The translations under genes were made by a program, and so were the position numbers. Positions 7,667 to 16,900 of a DNA stretch of 37,458 nt are shown here, in pieces. Each line of letters begins with the position of its first letter. Positions within the stretch are counted from its first letter, which is position 1. The DNA lies in assembly GCF_014199295.1 (NCBI RefSeq), contig NZ_JACIJH010000022.1, positions 1-37,458 of the forward strand, in the 5' to 3' direction. The notes under the pieces are model-generated. The model worked only from the letters and a program-made list of their open reading frames with translations. It had not been told where the DNA came from and made no database searches. This DNA comes from Sphingopyxis panaciterrulae. Lineage in GTDB: Bacteria; Pseudomonadota; Alphaproteobacteria; Sphingomonadales; Sphingomonadaceae.

Positions 7667-8119
7667 GGCTTCCTATCTCTCATATCGGGATGAACGAATA
7701 AAGAACGGCGGTGCGCACCCTCCCCTGCCCCTCATCGCCCCGCCCGTCGCCATCGTCATTTCATGATTGCTGTTCGGGCGTAACGGGAAATATCAGCGGC
7801 GCGGTCCGCGTCCATCAAACGAACGCGGACTGTCGCTCCGATCAGCCCGACTCTTTTATCGCCAATATGACGATGTTGATGTTGGTTCCGGCATGGGTGA
7901 TGTTTCTGCGGGCAGGTCGTGTCATTTGTTCCAACCATAGGCGGAGCGGCCTTGCTCAACGATCCGGTGAAGGGCGCGGTGCCGCTTGTCATCGCGAAAC
8001 TCGGCACCCGCACCACCCTTCGCCTCTCTCAGCCAGCGGCCGCATAGGACCGCGTACAGAAGCATTAGGCCCGTACGTTCCGTATTGACTGATTACCGAA
8101 TCCGTCCAGTTTTATGCCT
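7667..8119. other. Gene-poor stretch between the IS pile and the exported-protein cluster
   Basis: No convincing complete gene. Short open stretches exist: on the forward strand 42 codons before a TAG near 8048, containing PTIGGAALLNDPVKGAVPLV, and on the reverse strand a tail containing VGLIGATVRVRLMDADRAAD that stops at about 7756. Both look like gene fragments but neither has a recognisable family or start signal. Confidence 0.35.
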
Positions 8120-8164
8120 CAAAAATAGAATACAATGGGTCCGAAGCCCATCGGACTCGGACCC
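8120..8164 (-). terminator. Rho-independent terminator of the three-gene exported-protein operon
   Basis: Read on the reverse strand, an 8-bp GC-rich stem (GGGTCCGA, arms at 8157-8164 and 8137-8144) with a 12-base loop is followed by a T-rich run ending in TTTTT at about 8121. It lies 29 bp after the stop of the last gene of the cluster, in the right orientation. Confidence 0.65.
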
Positions 8165-8192
8165 AAAGCAAGACATTTAAAGCAGATCGGCT

Positions 8193-8645
8193 TTACCCGG
8201 TGGTCAGGCAAACCCCCTCGTCCGCGCAGCTGGTAATTTCAAAATCTTCATCGCTGCCCCGGCACTTGTCTGTGCGCGTATACACCGCGACGGGCAGCCT
8301 GGACAGCATCGCCGATTGCAAGCTACTGCGAGCCAAATCCCACCTTTTGTCACTCTCTACCGCGGTAATCGTAATCCAATTCCGTCCCTGGGGATCGTGA
8401 TAATATTTGTCATTTGTGAAGGCAGGGTCTGGCCATCCGTTAGTGTCAAGCGTCACATATATACTAATGGGGTCTGGATTACTCGAATTTCTCGTTGAAA
8501 GTACCTTCATAGCTTTGATGTACCCAACGCCACAATTTTTCAGATCAGTCGATCCGAGGCTATTTTGAAGCGCCAGAGACGGCCCGGCGACGGAAATGGC
8601 AGCGACAGCCGCCACGACGTTACATACCACCCTAAAATTAATCAT
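8193..8645 (-). CDS. Exported 150-residue cysteine-containing protein, unknown family
   Basis: An N-terminal Sec signal peptide is clear (MINFRVVCNVVAAVAAISVA, cleavage probably after SLA). The mature chain has four cysteines (about residues 38, 128, 139 and 145), enough for two disulfides, alternating beta-strand-like segments and a helix-like RWDLARSSLQSAM followed by RLPVAVYT. This layout recalls small exported OB-fold proteins such as the B subunits of SubAB-type toxins, but that is only a resemblance of pattern. The ATG at 8645 has a GGAGTGAGG ribosome site and lies 15 bp after the upstream gene, so it is the third gene of a coupled set. A terminator follows. Confidence 0.65.
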   Translation of the reverse strand: MINFRVVCNVVAAVAAISVAGPSLALQNSLGSTDLKNCGVGYIKAMKVLSTRNSSNPDPISIYVTLDTNGWPDPAFTNDKYYHDPQGRNWITITAVESDKRWDLARSSLQSAMLSRLPVAVYTRTDKCRGSDEDFEITSCADEGVCLTTG

Positions 8646-8660
8646 TACCTCACTCCTTCC

Positions 8661-9560
8661 CTAATTGGTGGAAATAAGTATAGCTGCCGCAGCACCATTT
8701 CCCATATCAACTACAGGAGACAAAACAGGAATAGATTTTGCGCCATAATTTAGATTTAGATCATTAAGAAGATCACTCCACTTAAATGAATAAATCTTTA
8801 CCATGCAAGGTAGCTTTGAATCACCTACATCATCGGGGTCCGGATCAATACTATACGAATCAATATGAAAATTAACATTAATAGAACTACGCCTAATAAG
8901 GTCCATTATGTCATCACCAGATCCAAAATTTATAGGTGAAATATACACATCATGGATCGGAATTCCATTTCTAACTACCTGTAGAAATGTGTTATATGAG
9001 TTAATGAATATCGTGATAGTATAATTGCCGCTGTCATATTCACCATTATTTACTTTCGAGCATATTTCCTTTTGGATTGGATCCAGAATAGGATATTCTG
9101 TTTTTAGAACATCATCTGAGTACTGATGGTGTTCTATAAACGGAAACTCCCTCTTCCCTAGAGAAAATTCTCGAGACGCGTTCCCGTTTTGACTTTCAAA
9201 GTTCTGTCTAAGTCGGAATTCCGATCCAGTTTCCCTATTATGTATTCTAAGAAAAGTGTTATATTCTAACTTGCATATATTAGAACTATAGAACACAGGA
9301 ATTTTTACAGCGATAGAATCCGAATCACCTGCCATTTTCGACAACCTTTTACCTGTGAATTTAATTGAGTATTTACCTCCATCGTGCACTTTTGGATTAA
9401 TCGATCCTATTTCATCCATTTTTATATTTATTTCATGCCCAAAAACTGGCATGACTGTGGCAGAACCCACCGACAGGACTGCGATGGTGCGCACGACGAT
9501 GTTCCTTGACAGGCGTGACGCCGACAACGAAGTTTTCTTGATAGCCTTTGTACTTGTCAT
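8661..9560 (-). CDS. Exported 299-residue protein of unknown function, AT-rich
   Basis: The protein starts with a basic region and a hydrophobic segment (VVRTIAVLSVGSATVMPVFG) fitting a Sec signal peptide with cleavage near residue 41. The mature part is polar, rich in Asn, Ser, Asp and Ile, with many beta-strand-like stretches, three cysteines and no membrane segment. No family is recognised. The gene is far more AT-rich than all its neighbours, which points to recent acquisition from a different genome. Its ATG overlaps the stop of the GDPD gene by 4 bp (GGGAGG just upstream), so the two are translated together. Confidence 0.7.
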   Translation of the reverse strand: MTSTKAIKKTSLSASRLSRNIVVRTIAVLSVGSATVMPVFGHEINIKMDEIGSINPKVHDGGKYSIKFTGKRLSKMAGDSDSIAVKIPVFYSSNICKLEYNTFLRIHNRETGSEFRLRQNFESQNGNASREFSLGKREFPFIEHHQYSDDVLKTEYPILDPIQKEICSKVNNGEYDSGNYTITIFINSYNTFLQVVRNGIPIHDVYISPINFGSGDDIMDLIRRSSINVNFHIDSYSIDPDPDDVGDSKLPCMVKIYSFKWSDLLNDLNLNYGAKSIPVLSPVVDMGNGAAAAILISTN

Positions 9561-11200
9561 TTTTTGCCTCCCATTGGGGCAGTCAATGTCTTGAGGTATT
9601 CTCTGATTTGAATGATCAGATCCGGCCTGTCCGACGTGACTACAGCATGGGTGGAGCCGCTGAAGACTAGATTAGCTACAGCATCTCCACGGTGATCCAA
9701 TGGATCGTTGCCATATTGACTCCAGGAGTGAGCGTAATTTCCATGCCGTCCACCAGGACCCGAAGGATCCGGGGTCCAAAACGCCGATCTTCTTCCGCTG
9801 AGAACTCGCAGATAGTCCATCAAGTCGGCATAAATCGCCCCATTGTATGTGAACTCCCTCCCCATCCAGACCTCCGGAACGTAGATCGTCGTATCCCAGA
9901 ACGCGACTGGGCTCGTCAGATTGGGTTTGGATGAGGCGTCACATTGATTCCGCGCCGTTGTCCACCAGTTCGTTAAATGCGATAATATCTTATCTTTATT
10001 ATCTGGGTTATTGGCGCTTCGGCCAGCATCCGGCTGGGGAGCCCATAGAATTTTACAGAAATCATTTGGAACGGCATTAATAACTGTATTAACGTCAACA
10101 CCGCTTATCTGCGGAACTTTTATAATTATATTATCTTCCATATTAATAGATTTTGCGGTGGAAACTATCATCTGGATCAAGCTGAGAACATATTGCCCGG
10201 ACTCGGTGTCAGGATATCCTCCACAGAATCCAACGCATAGCTTGTCTTTCATTCTCTTGTTTTCCGGGTTCGCCCCGGGCATCATGATCACCTGTTCTTT
10301 GGCATATTTGAGATCCAGAACGACCGCCATGCTCGGCTCTGTATCGCGGATGTGCTGGAGGAACTTCTTGAGCGAAACGAACTTATTAAAGTCGTTTTTC
10401 GGTGTGAGGTCTCCATTCCTGTCCCGTAAATATAGCCCGTCGGCAAGGGCCTTGGGAACATTCATCAGGTAGCCACCGTCAGGCGTCGCTTTCCCGGTAG
10501 GAGGAGTATATTGGGGACCAGCATAATCGGTAAACCCTGCAAGATCGGCAAAATGCGTAACATAGGGGCGAGCAGAGGGGCCGTTAATGTTTGCCCCTTC
10601 AGCGAGAAACACATCGTATTCCACAGACCGAAACCCTGCGTACCGGGCAGCCTCATATCCGCCGATCGAGTTCTCGGGCGCGCCGCCGATCGTCATCTGG
10701 GATATACCGGTTGTGGCGGCGTTTTGCGTGAGCTTGAGTCCCCATACCCCCCGGTGGGAGTTGATGATGAGGTCCACTCCGCTCCAATCCACACCCATAA
10801 ACATATCGATGTTTGCACATACGTCCGGCCGTTGGCCTTCGGCATTGGCAGATGAGCAGGAGTGTCCTGCAACATAATAACTGCCGCAGTCCGTCACATT
10901 TGTGTCTAGAAATGGGGTGCCATCGTCTTTGGTTATGGCGCAACCCGCACCCTGCGGAGCCTGAGTGCGCGATTCGGCGGCCTCAACGCCGTCAGGCGGA
11001 CCAAGCACCGCAAGCAACGCCATCAGCGAGCATGCAACGGCACTGCGTAGACTTGGAGGCTTGCCCCTCGACCGGCCAGTCGAATTTCCTCGACGGGCAT
11101 CTCCGAATGGATGGTGTTCGACGCGCTGGTAGCAGCGGACAGTGGTAGCATCATCGAGGTGCATCGAATTGAATTGGTTAGCATATAATCTTTTCGTCAT
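9557..11200 (-). CDS. Exported GDPD-fold phosphodiesterase
   Basis: 547 residues. After a basic N-terminus a signal peptide spans about residues 50-75 (VACSLMALLAVLGPPDGVEA). The glycerophosphodiester phosphodiesterase core follows: NSHRG with the catalytic His-Arg (149-150), YEAARYAGFRSVEYDV with the metal-binding Glu and Asp (194, 196), VLDLKY near 290-300, and a C-terminal VVTSDRPDLI, equivalent to the family's DRPD motif. The family hydrolyses glycerophosphodiesters; the same fold is used by phospholipase D/sphingomyelinase D toxins, so the lipid substrate is open. The ATG at 11200 has a GGAGAG ribosome site. It is the first gene of a coupled three-gene operon. The central insert is more AT-rich than the ends. 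Confidence 0.8.
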   Translation of the reverse strand: MTKRLYANQFNSMHLDDATTVRCYQRVEHHPFGDARRGNSTGRSRGKPPSLRSAVACSLMALLAVLGPPDGVEAAESRTQAPQGAGCAITKDDGTPFLDTNVTDCGSYYVAGHSCSSANAEGQRPDVCANIDMFMGVDWSGVDLIINSHRGVWGLKLTQNAATTGISQMTIGGAPENSIGGYEAARYAGFRSVEYDVFLAEGANINGPSARPYVTHFADLAGFTDYAGPQYTPPTGKATPDGGYLMNVPKALADGLYLRDRNGDLTPKNDFNKFVSLKKFLQHIRDTEPSMAVVLDLKYAKEQVIMMPGANPENKRMKDKLCVGFCGGYPDTESGQYVLSLIQMIVSTAKSINMEDNIIIKVPQISGVDVNTVINAVPNDFCKILWAPQPDAGRSANNPDNKDKILSHLTNWWTTARNQCDASSKPNLTSPVAFWDTTIYVPEVWMGREFTYNGAIYADLMDYLRVLSGRRSAFWTPDPSGPGGRHGNYAHSWSQYGNDPLDHRGDAVANLVFSGSTHAVVTSDRPDLIIQIREYLKTLTAPMGGKK

Positions 11201-11766
11201 GCCGATCTCTCCATCCAGATAATATTAGCGCACTTCGCCGCGTGGATCCTGAGAATTCAAATCAACTGCGCACCAATGGCCAACGACGAGGGACTGCACG
11301 GTGATTTGCTTCCGCTGTGCCTATTGGACATGAGCACTCGACGCCGCATGCGCTGAAATCCTCGCGAATGCCGGCGAAGCCAAAGATATGTAAGTAAAGT
11401 CGTCGGGGACGCCGGCCTGCGCCGGCCATCGAGATGCCTGGAAACCAACCCAAAGCACATGAGCGCCCCCTCCCCCACCAGCCGCACCCCGCCAGTGATC
11501 ATTACGACATTGATATGTCATATATGAAATATGCTTATACAAGTAAAATTCAAAGGTTGCAACACTCTAACGCGTTTCGCGCATTTCCCTCGCAGAGACA
11601 TTGGATCTTCGCTGTCCGAAGGCGGCGTCAAACATGGTATCCAAAACCAAAAAGCATGCATTTCGCGCAGTGCGTCACCGTTCGCGACCGATGTTAGCGA
11701 GAAGTTGAAGGCGCGCATAACCGGTGTTTTGAGCCCACGCTGAACCAAGGCAGGAGATCGCCGACA
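11201..11766. promoter_or_regulatory. Upstream region of the exported-protein operon, no gene
   Basis: About 565 bp without a convincing gene. An AT-rich block at 11508-11560 contains overlapping ATATG/CATAT repeats (TGATATGTCATATATGAAAT) and, on the reverse strand, a TATAAG-like box; it is a plausible promoter for the operon starting at 11200, though about 300 bp from the start codon. I see no clear operator. Confidence 0.3.
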
Positions 11767-12140
11767 CTATGGGCGGGGATATCCGTTGGTTAGGCTGGCG
11801 AGTGTGTTGGTCAGCCATGCGCGGGCGCTAATAGCCCAGAGCTTGCAGCATTTGATGAGGGTTGTGATGACGATCCAGTTGTCCCCACCTTCGTCGGAGC
11901 CGGCGAAGAGGGCAATTTTACGTTTAAATGTTAGCGGCCTGATCGATCATTCAACGGCATTGGAAGCGAGATCGATGCGCCAGTCGCCGAGGAAGCGCGC
12001 GAGACCCCGATCTAGTGAAGCGCAACGCGTTTAGCTCATAAGGCCCGTTGCGGAAAGTCACCGGACGCGTCGGGGCCACGGTCGATCCTCACCGCCGTGC
12101 CATCAATCACAACTGGGATGAAAGCCGGACACTCGGCGCT
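11767..12140 (-). mobile_element. Decayed IS66-family remnant (tnpC 3' end and tnpA 3' end)
   Basis: On the reverse strand 11767-12035 reads as the end of an IS66 TnpC: DWRIDLASNAVE, a TGA where relatives have Arg, then SIRPLTFKRKIALFAGSDEG and finally ARAWLTNTLASLTNGYP before TAG. Upstream (12036-12140) a short frame AFIPVVIDGTAVRIDRGPDA resembles the end of TnpA. tnpB and most of tnpC are gone. It is distinct from the complete IS66 at 4447-7264. Confidence 0.6.
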
Positions 12141-12242
12141 CCTCTTCACCCCCACAAGGTGGGGACAGAAAGCCAGTTACGCTCGGGCGCCCATGTTAGC
12201 CAGAACACGTCAATCAAAGATGGGCCAAGCTTGATCGGGAGT

Positions 12243-13856
12243 TCAGAGGTCGAGCGCAGCTGTAAGGTCGCCGGACGGTGGGCCGCCATGTGCGATCATG
12301 GCTCGATCGCGCTCGGCGAGGCCGGGGAGTGACTCGAGTCCAAAGCGGCGGATCAGGAAACGCGCGATCGAGCCAGTGTCATATATGGTATGGTCGACAT
12401 GCGCCTTCCTAGCGCTGGGAGATATGATTACCGCCGGGATTCGCGTTCCGGGCCCCCATCGATCGCCTTGGGGGGGGGGCACATGGTCCCACCAGCCACC
12501 ATTTTCGTCAAACGTGACGACGATCATCATCCCACTCCATTGAGGGGATTTGCGCAGTGTGTCGATCACGCCCGCGATATGGCGATCACCTGCATCGACA
12601 TCCGAGTAGCCCGCATGCATGTTCAGATCGCCCTGTGGCTTGTAGAAGCTGACTGGTGGGAGTTTGCCCTCGACGGCGTCCGCGAGGAAATAATTCGTCC
12701 GCGCTGTTTCGCCCGTGCCTCCATCCCGCAGATGGCGATCGCGATCGCTGGTGCCTGGCGCGAAGCGTGCGAAGTAATTAAAGGGCTGATGGTGCGGCTG
12801 GAAATTAGGGCGCGATGGGAAATCCCGGCTGCCCCCCTTTCCCTCATACGCCAGAGTCCAACCGCCAGCGTACCACGCCCAATCGATGCCTCGTGCAGAT
12901 AGGCGATCGCCTATCGTCGGGTGATATTGTGCGGGCATGGTCAGCGCGCTGCTTGCTCTGGAATAGCCTAGCCTATCCGGATCAGGCTGGTAACTGGGCA
13001 TATAGGGAGGCAGCATGGTATTGACGGCATAGAAGTCCGGCGAAAGTGTGTCGCTTACAAAGCGGACCGGCCCGTCCATGGCGCTGGATGGTGTGTCAGC
13101 TTTGATGAGCGGTCGCAGCTCGTCAGGAAAGTTCGGGTCAAATTGAACGATCTTTTCGCGCGCCGGCCCTTTGTCTGCATTCGGATAATATGGCGGGCAG
13201 GCTGCGATGAGATATTGGTGGTTGAAGAAAGAGCCGCCGAATGCGCCTTGGAAAAAATTGTCGCACAGGGTGAATTCACGCGCGATCTGCCACAAGCGCA
13301 GCACGGCACTGGAATCTCCGTAGTGCCCCATCACCAATGCGCCGCTGTTGCCCCAGGCGACAAAGCCGTCATTCCGACCCCCGTTTATCTGTAGCTGATT
13401 GTTATAGAAGCTGTGAACGAGATCGCGGGTGATGACACCGTGCGGCAATGGATCGCCATCGGTGGTCAGAAGTTGGAACGGTTCGTTCGCCAATTGCGGA
13501 AGATCATTTGGTCCAATCAAATATTCGCGATGCTGAACTGTCTGCTTTACCGGCACCAGCCCTTCCCAGATAGGCGGCAGGTGCGGGAGCACGCTACCAT
13601 CGCGATCGCGCTGTCGCGTGCGATCGACCGGCACTTGTTCCAGCGGCTGCTCAAGGCCCGGAAAGCCGGTAAAAAGATTGTTGAAGCTCCGGTTTTCCGC
13701 ATAGATGACCACCATCGTATCTATCGCAGCGCGGAGGCGCCTGTCGAAGCGTGTACCGAGCCTCGTTCTTGCCGAAGCCTCGCCGGCGCCGATTGTCGCC
13801 GCGAGGCCCGTGGCGGCCATGCCGGTCAATAGTGACCGGCGATCGATATTATGCAT
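12243..13856 (-). CDS. Tat-exported AcpA/phospholipase C-type phosphoesterase
   Basis: About 537 residues. The N-terminus has a Tat-type signal (NIDRRSLLTGMAATGLAATI, cleavage near ASA). The phosphoesterase family core follows: MVVIYAENRSFNNLF (metal site and nucleophile region), a HYGD segment, and FDENGGWWDHV near the C-terminus, as in the AcpA acid phosphatase/phospholipase C family. Substrates in the family are phospholipids or phosphomonoesters. I chose the ATG at 13856, preceded by GGGAGG, over one at 13910 that would place 18 residues before the signal. A run of ten C on the coding strand (12470-12479) encodes the prolines after WWDHV and could slip. It lies 63 bp after the pyruvate carboxylase gene on the same strand. 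Confidence 0.85.
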   Translation of the reverse strand: MHNIDRRSLLTGMAATGLAATIGAGEASARTRLGTRFDRRLRAAIDTMVVIYAENRSFNNLFTGFPGLEQPLEQVPVDRTRQRDRDGSVLPHLPPIWEGLVPVKQTVQHREYLIGPNDLPQLANEPFQLLTTDGDPLPHGVITRDLVHSFYNNQLQINGGRNDGFVAWGNSGALVMGHYGDSSAVLRLWQIAREFTLCDNFFQGAFGGSFFNHQYLIAACPPYYPNADKGPAREKIVQFDPNFPDELRPLIKADTPSSAMDGPVRFVSDTLSPDFYAVNTMLPPYMPSYQPDPDRLGYSRASSALTMPAQYHPTIGDRLSARGIDWAWYAGGWTLAYEGKGGSRDFPSRPNFQPHHQPFNYFARFAPGTSDRDRHLRDGGTGETARTNYFLADAVEGKLPPVSFYKPQGDLNMHAGYSDVDAGDRHIAGVIDTLRKSPQWSGMMIVVTFDENGGWWDHVPPPQGDRWGPGTRIPAVIISPSARKAHVDHTIYDTGSIARFLIRRFGLESLPGLAERDRAMIAHGGPPSGDLTAALDL

Positions 13857-13919
13857 TGCAATCCTCCCTCGGAAACGCGCCAAGAGACTAGCCGCACCAT
13901 TACGCCGCAATGCTTGCAG

Positions 13920-16900
13920 TCAGTCGTCCCCAATCACGCACAATAGTTGCTTGGGATCGACCATGGCGCCGGACTTCACGCAAATCTCCGACACGATCCC
14001 GTCCCGCGTCGCCGTCACGGCCGATTCCATTTTCATCGCCTCGATCGACATCAGCCGATCCCCGATCCGGACCGCGGCACCGACGGACACCGCAATCAGC
14101 GAGATTATGCCAGGCATCGGAGCGGCGACATGGTCCGGATTGCCGCTTTCAGCCATACGCACGTCGCGCGTCGCCGAACTACCGCCGCGTTCAGAAATCG
14201 TGACGTTGCGTGGCTGTCCGTTAAGCTCGAAGAAGAGGGTTCGCCTTCCTACGTCATCGAGATCGCCGATCGCCAACAATGTGATGTGCAGAATCTTACC
14301 CCGATCGATCTCAACCGAGATTTGTTCGTCCACTTTCATGCCATAGAAGAAGCAGAGCGTCGGAAGGCGCGACACCGGGCCATATTTATCCTGGGCTGCC
14401 GCGTAATCAACGAAGATATCCGGATACATGAGATAGCTGGCGAACTCTGTCTCACTCAGCGCCCGGCCACATTCCTCCTCGGCTCGCGCTCGCTCCGCAA
14501 CAAGATCCGCCGGTGGCATCAGCGACGCCGGCCGATCAGTGTATGCTTGCGTGCCGCCGAGCGCCAAGGTCTGTATTTCTGTCGGAAAGCCGCCTTGCGG
14601 CTGTCCAAGGTCACCCTTTAACATCGCACAGACCGAACCCGGGAAGACGACGTCGCGCCTTTTTTCCAACAGGTCGGTTGCCGAGATATCCTGAGCCACC
14701 ATCATCAGGGCCATATCGCCGACGACCTTGGAGGACGGCGTCACCTTGATGATGTCGCCGAACAGCAAGTTGGCGGAGTGATAGGCCTGCGCAATCTCAT
14801 GCCAGCGCGCACCGAGCCCCATGGATCGCGCCTGCTCCTTGAGATTGGTGAACTGCCCGCCCGGCATTTCGTGCAGATAGACCTCTGACGCCCCATATTT
14901 GAGGTCGCTCTCGAATGCAGCATATTGCGCCCGCACCTGTTCCCAATAGGCGCTTGCGAACAGGATATTATCCGCGTTCAGATCGGGGGCACGCTCTCCA
15001 TGACGTAGCGCTTGGACGACGGAGCCCAGACAAGGTTGCGATGTCAGACCGGAAAAGCTGTCCATCGCCGCATCGATCGCATCGACCCCAGCTTCCGCTG
15101 CTGCAATCAGCGTCGCCGCCGCAGCTCCCGATGTATCGTGGGTGTGCAGGTGAATCGGCAGATCTGTCGTATCACGCAGCCCCTTGAGCAGCTTGCGGAT
15201 GGCTTGCGGTGTCAGAAGCCCCGCCATGTCCTTGATCGCCAGAATATGGCATCCTGCTTCATCGAGCTGACGTGCGATGCCGACATAATAGGATAGGTCG
15301 AAACGAGTGCGCTCCGGGTCGCAAATGTCGCCGGTGTAGCAGATCGCCCCCTCCGCGATTTTACCGCAATTTGCCACGGTGTCGATTGTGACCCGCATAT
15401 TATCAACCCAATTGAAACAGTCGAATATCCGGAAGATATCGATATTGTCCGCAGCCTGACGGATGAAGTGCTGAACGATATTGTCGGGATAATTGGCGTA
15501 GCCTACACCATTGGCGCCTCGTATCAGCATCTGCGTCAGAATGTTTGGCACACTCTCACGCAAGAGAGAAAGCCGCTCCCAAGGATCTTCCTGGAGGAAT
15601 CGCAGGGCAACATCAAAGGTCGCGCCCCCCCAGCATTCGAGCGATAAAAGATTAGGAAAGGCGCGCCCATAATAATCGGCGATCCGCACGATATCGAAAC
15701 CGCGCACGCGCGTCGCCAGCAGTGACTGGTGCGCGTCGCGCATTGTTGTGTCCGTGAGCAATACCGGCCGTTGCTCGCGCAGCCACCTTGAAAAACCATT
15801 CGGCCCCAATCGATCCAGTATCTGTCGGGTACCCGGAGGTGCGCGGTCCGGAGATTTCGGCACGATCGGCATCGCCACGCTAGACGACGGCAGAGCGCGC
15901 TTCTTGATCTCGGGATGACCATTCACCGTGACATCGGCGATATATGCCAGAAGTTTGCTGGCACGATCGCGACGTGGGCGTGTCCGAGCAAGGTCGGGAT
16001 TGTGATCAATGAAGCGGGTGTTATAGTCGAAGTCGCCGAACGCCCGGTGCGCGAGAAGGTTTTCGAGAAAGCCAAGATTAGTCCTGACCCCGCGAATTCG
16101 GTACTCGCGTATCGCCCGCAACATTCGACACGTCGCCTCATCGGGGGTCGCTGCCCATGCGACTATCTTCTCGATCAGTGAATCATAGAAGCGCGTGACG
16201 ATTGCGCCGGAATAAGCTGTTCCGCCATCCACGCGAATCCCGAAGCCGGACGCGCCGCGATAAGCGACAAATTTGCCGTAATCGGGAATGAAGTTATTTT
16301 CAGGATCTTCCGTGGTGACGCGACATTGGATGGCGTGGCCCGAGATGGCGATCGATTCCTGGGCAGGAACGCCGCATTCCTCAACGGCGCCCAATCGCGC
16401 ACCGGCAGCGATCTGGATCTGCGCCTTGACGATATCGAGTCCAGTGATCTCCTCTGTGATCGTATGTTCGACCTGGATGCGTGGATTGACTTCAATGAAG
16501 TAATATTCGCCGCTGGCGCGATCCAGAAGAAATTCGACCGTGCCCGCATTATCATAGCCGACGTGTTGACCAATTTTCAGTGCCGCGTCGCAAATCGACG
16601 CACGCTGCACATCACCTAGATAGGGTGCAGGCGCTCGCTCGATGACCTTCTGGTTGCGTCGCTGGATAGTGCAGTCCCGCTCGAAGAGATGCACAAGATT
16701 GCCATGCTTGTCCCCGAGCAGTTGCACTTCGACATGACGTGCGTCAGCAATCAGTTTTTCGACATAGACTTCATCACGACCAAAGGCTGCGCGCGCCTCG
16801 CGGCGCCCCTCATGAACGAGACTGAGGAGCTGGTCCGCAGCGGCGATGACGCGCATCCCGCGCCCCCCGCCACCCCAACTCGACTTGAGCATGAGCGGGT

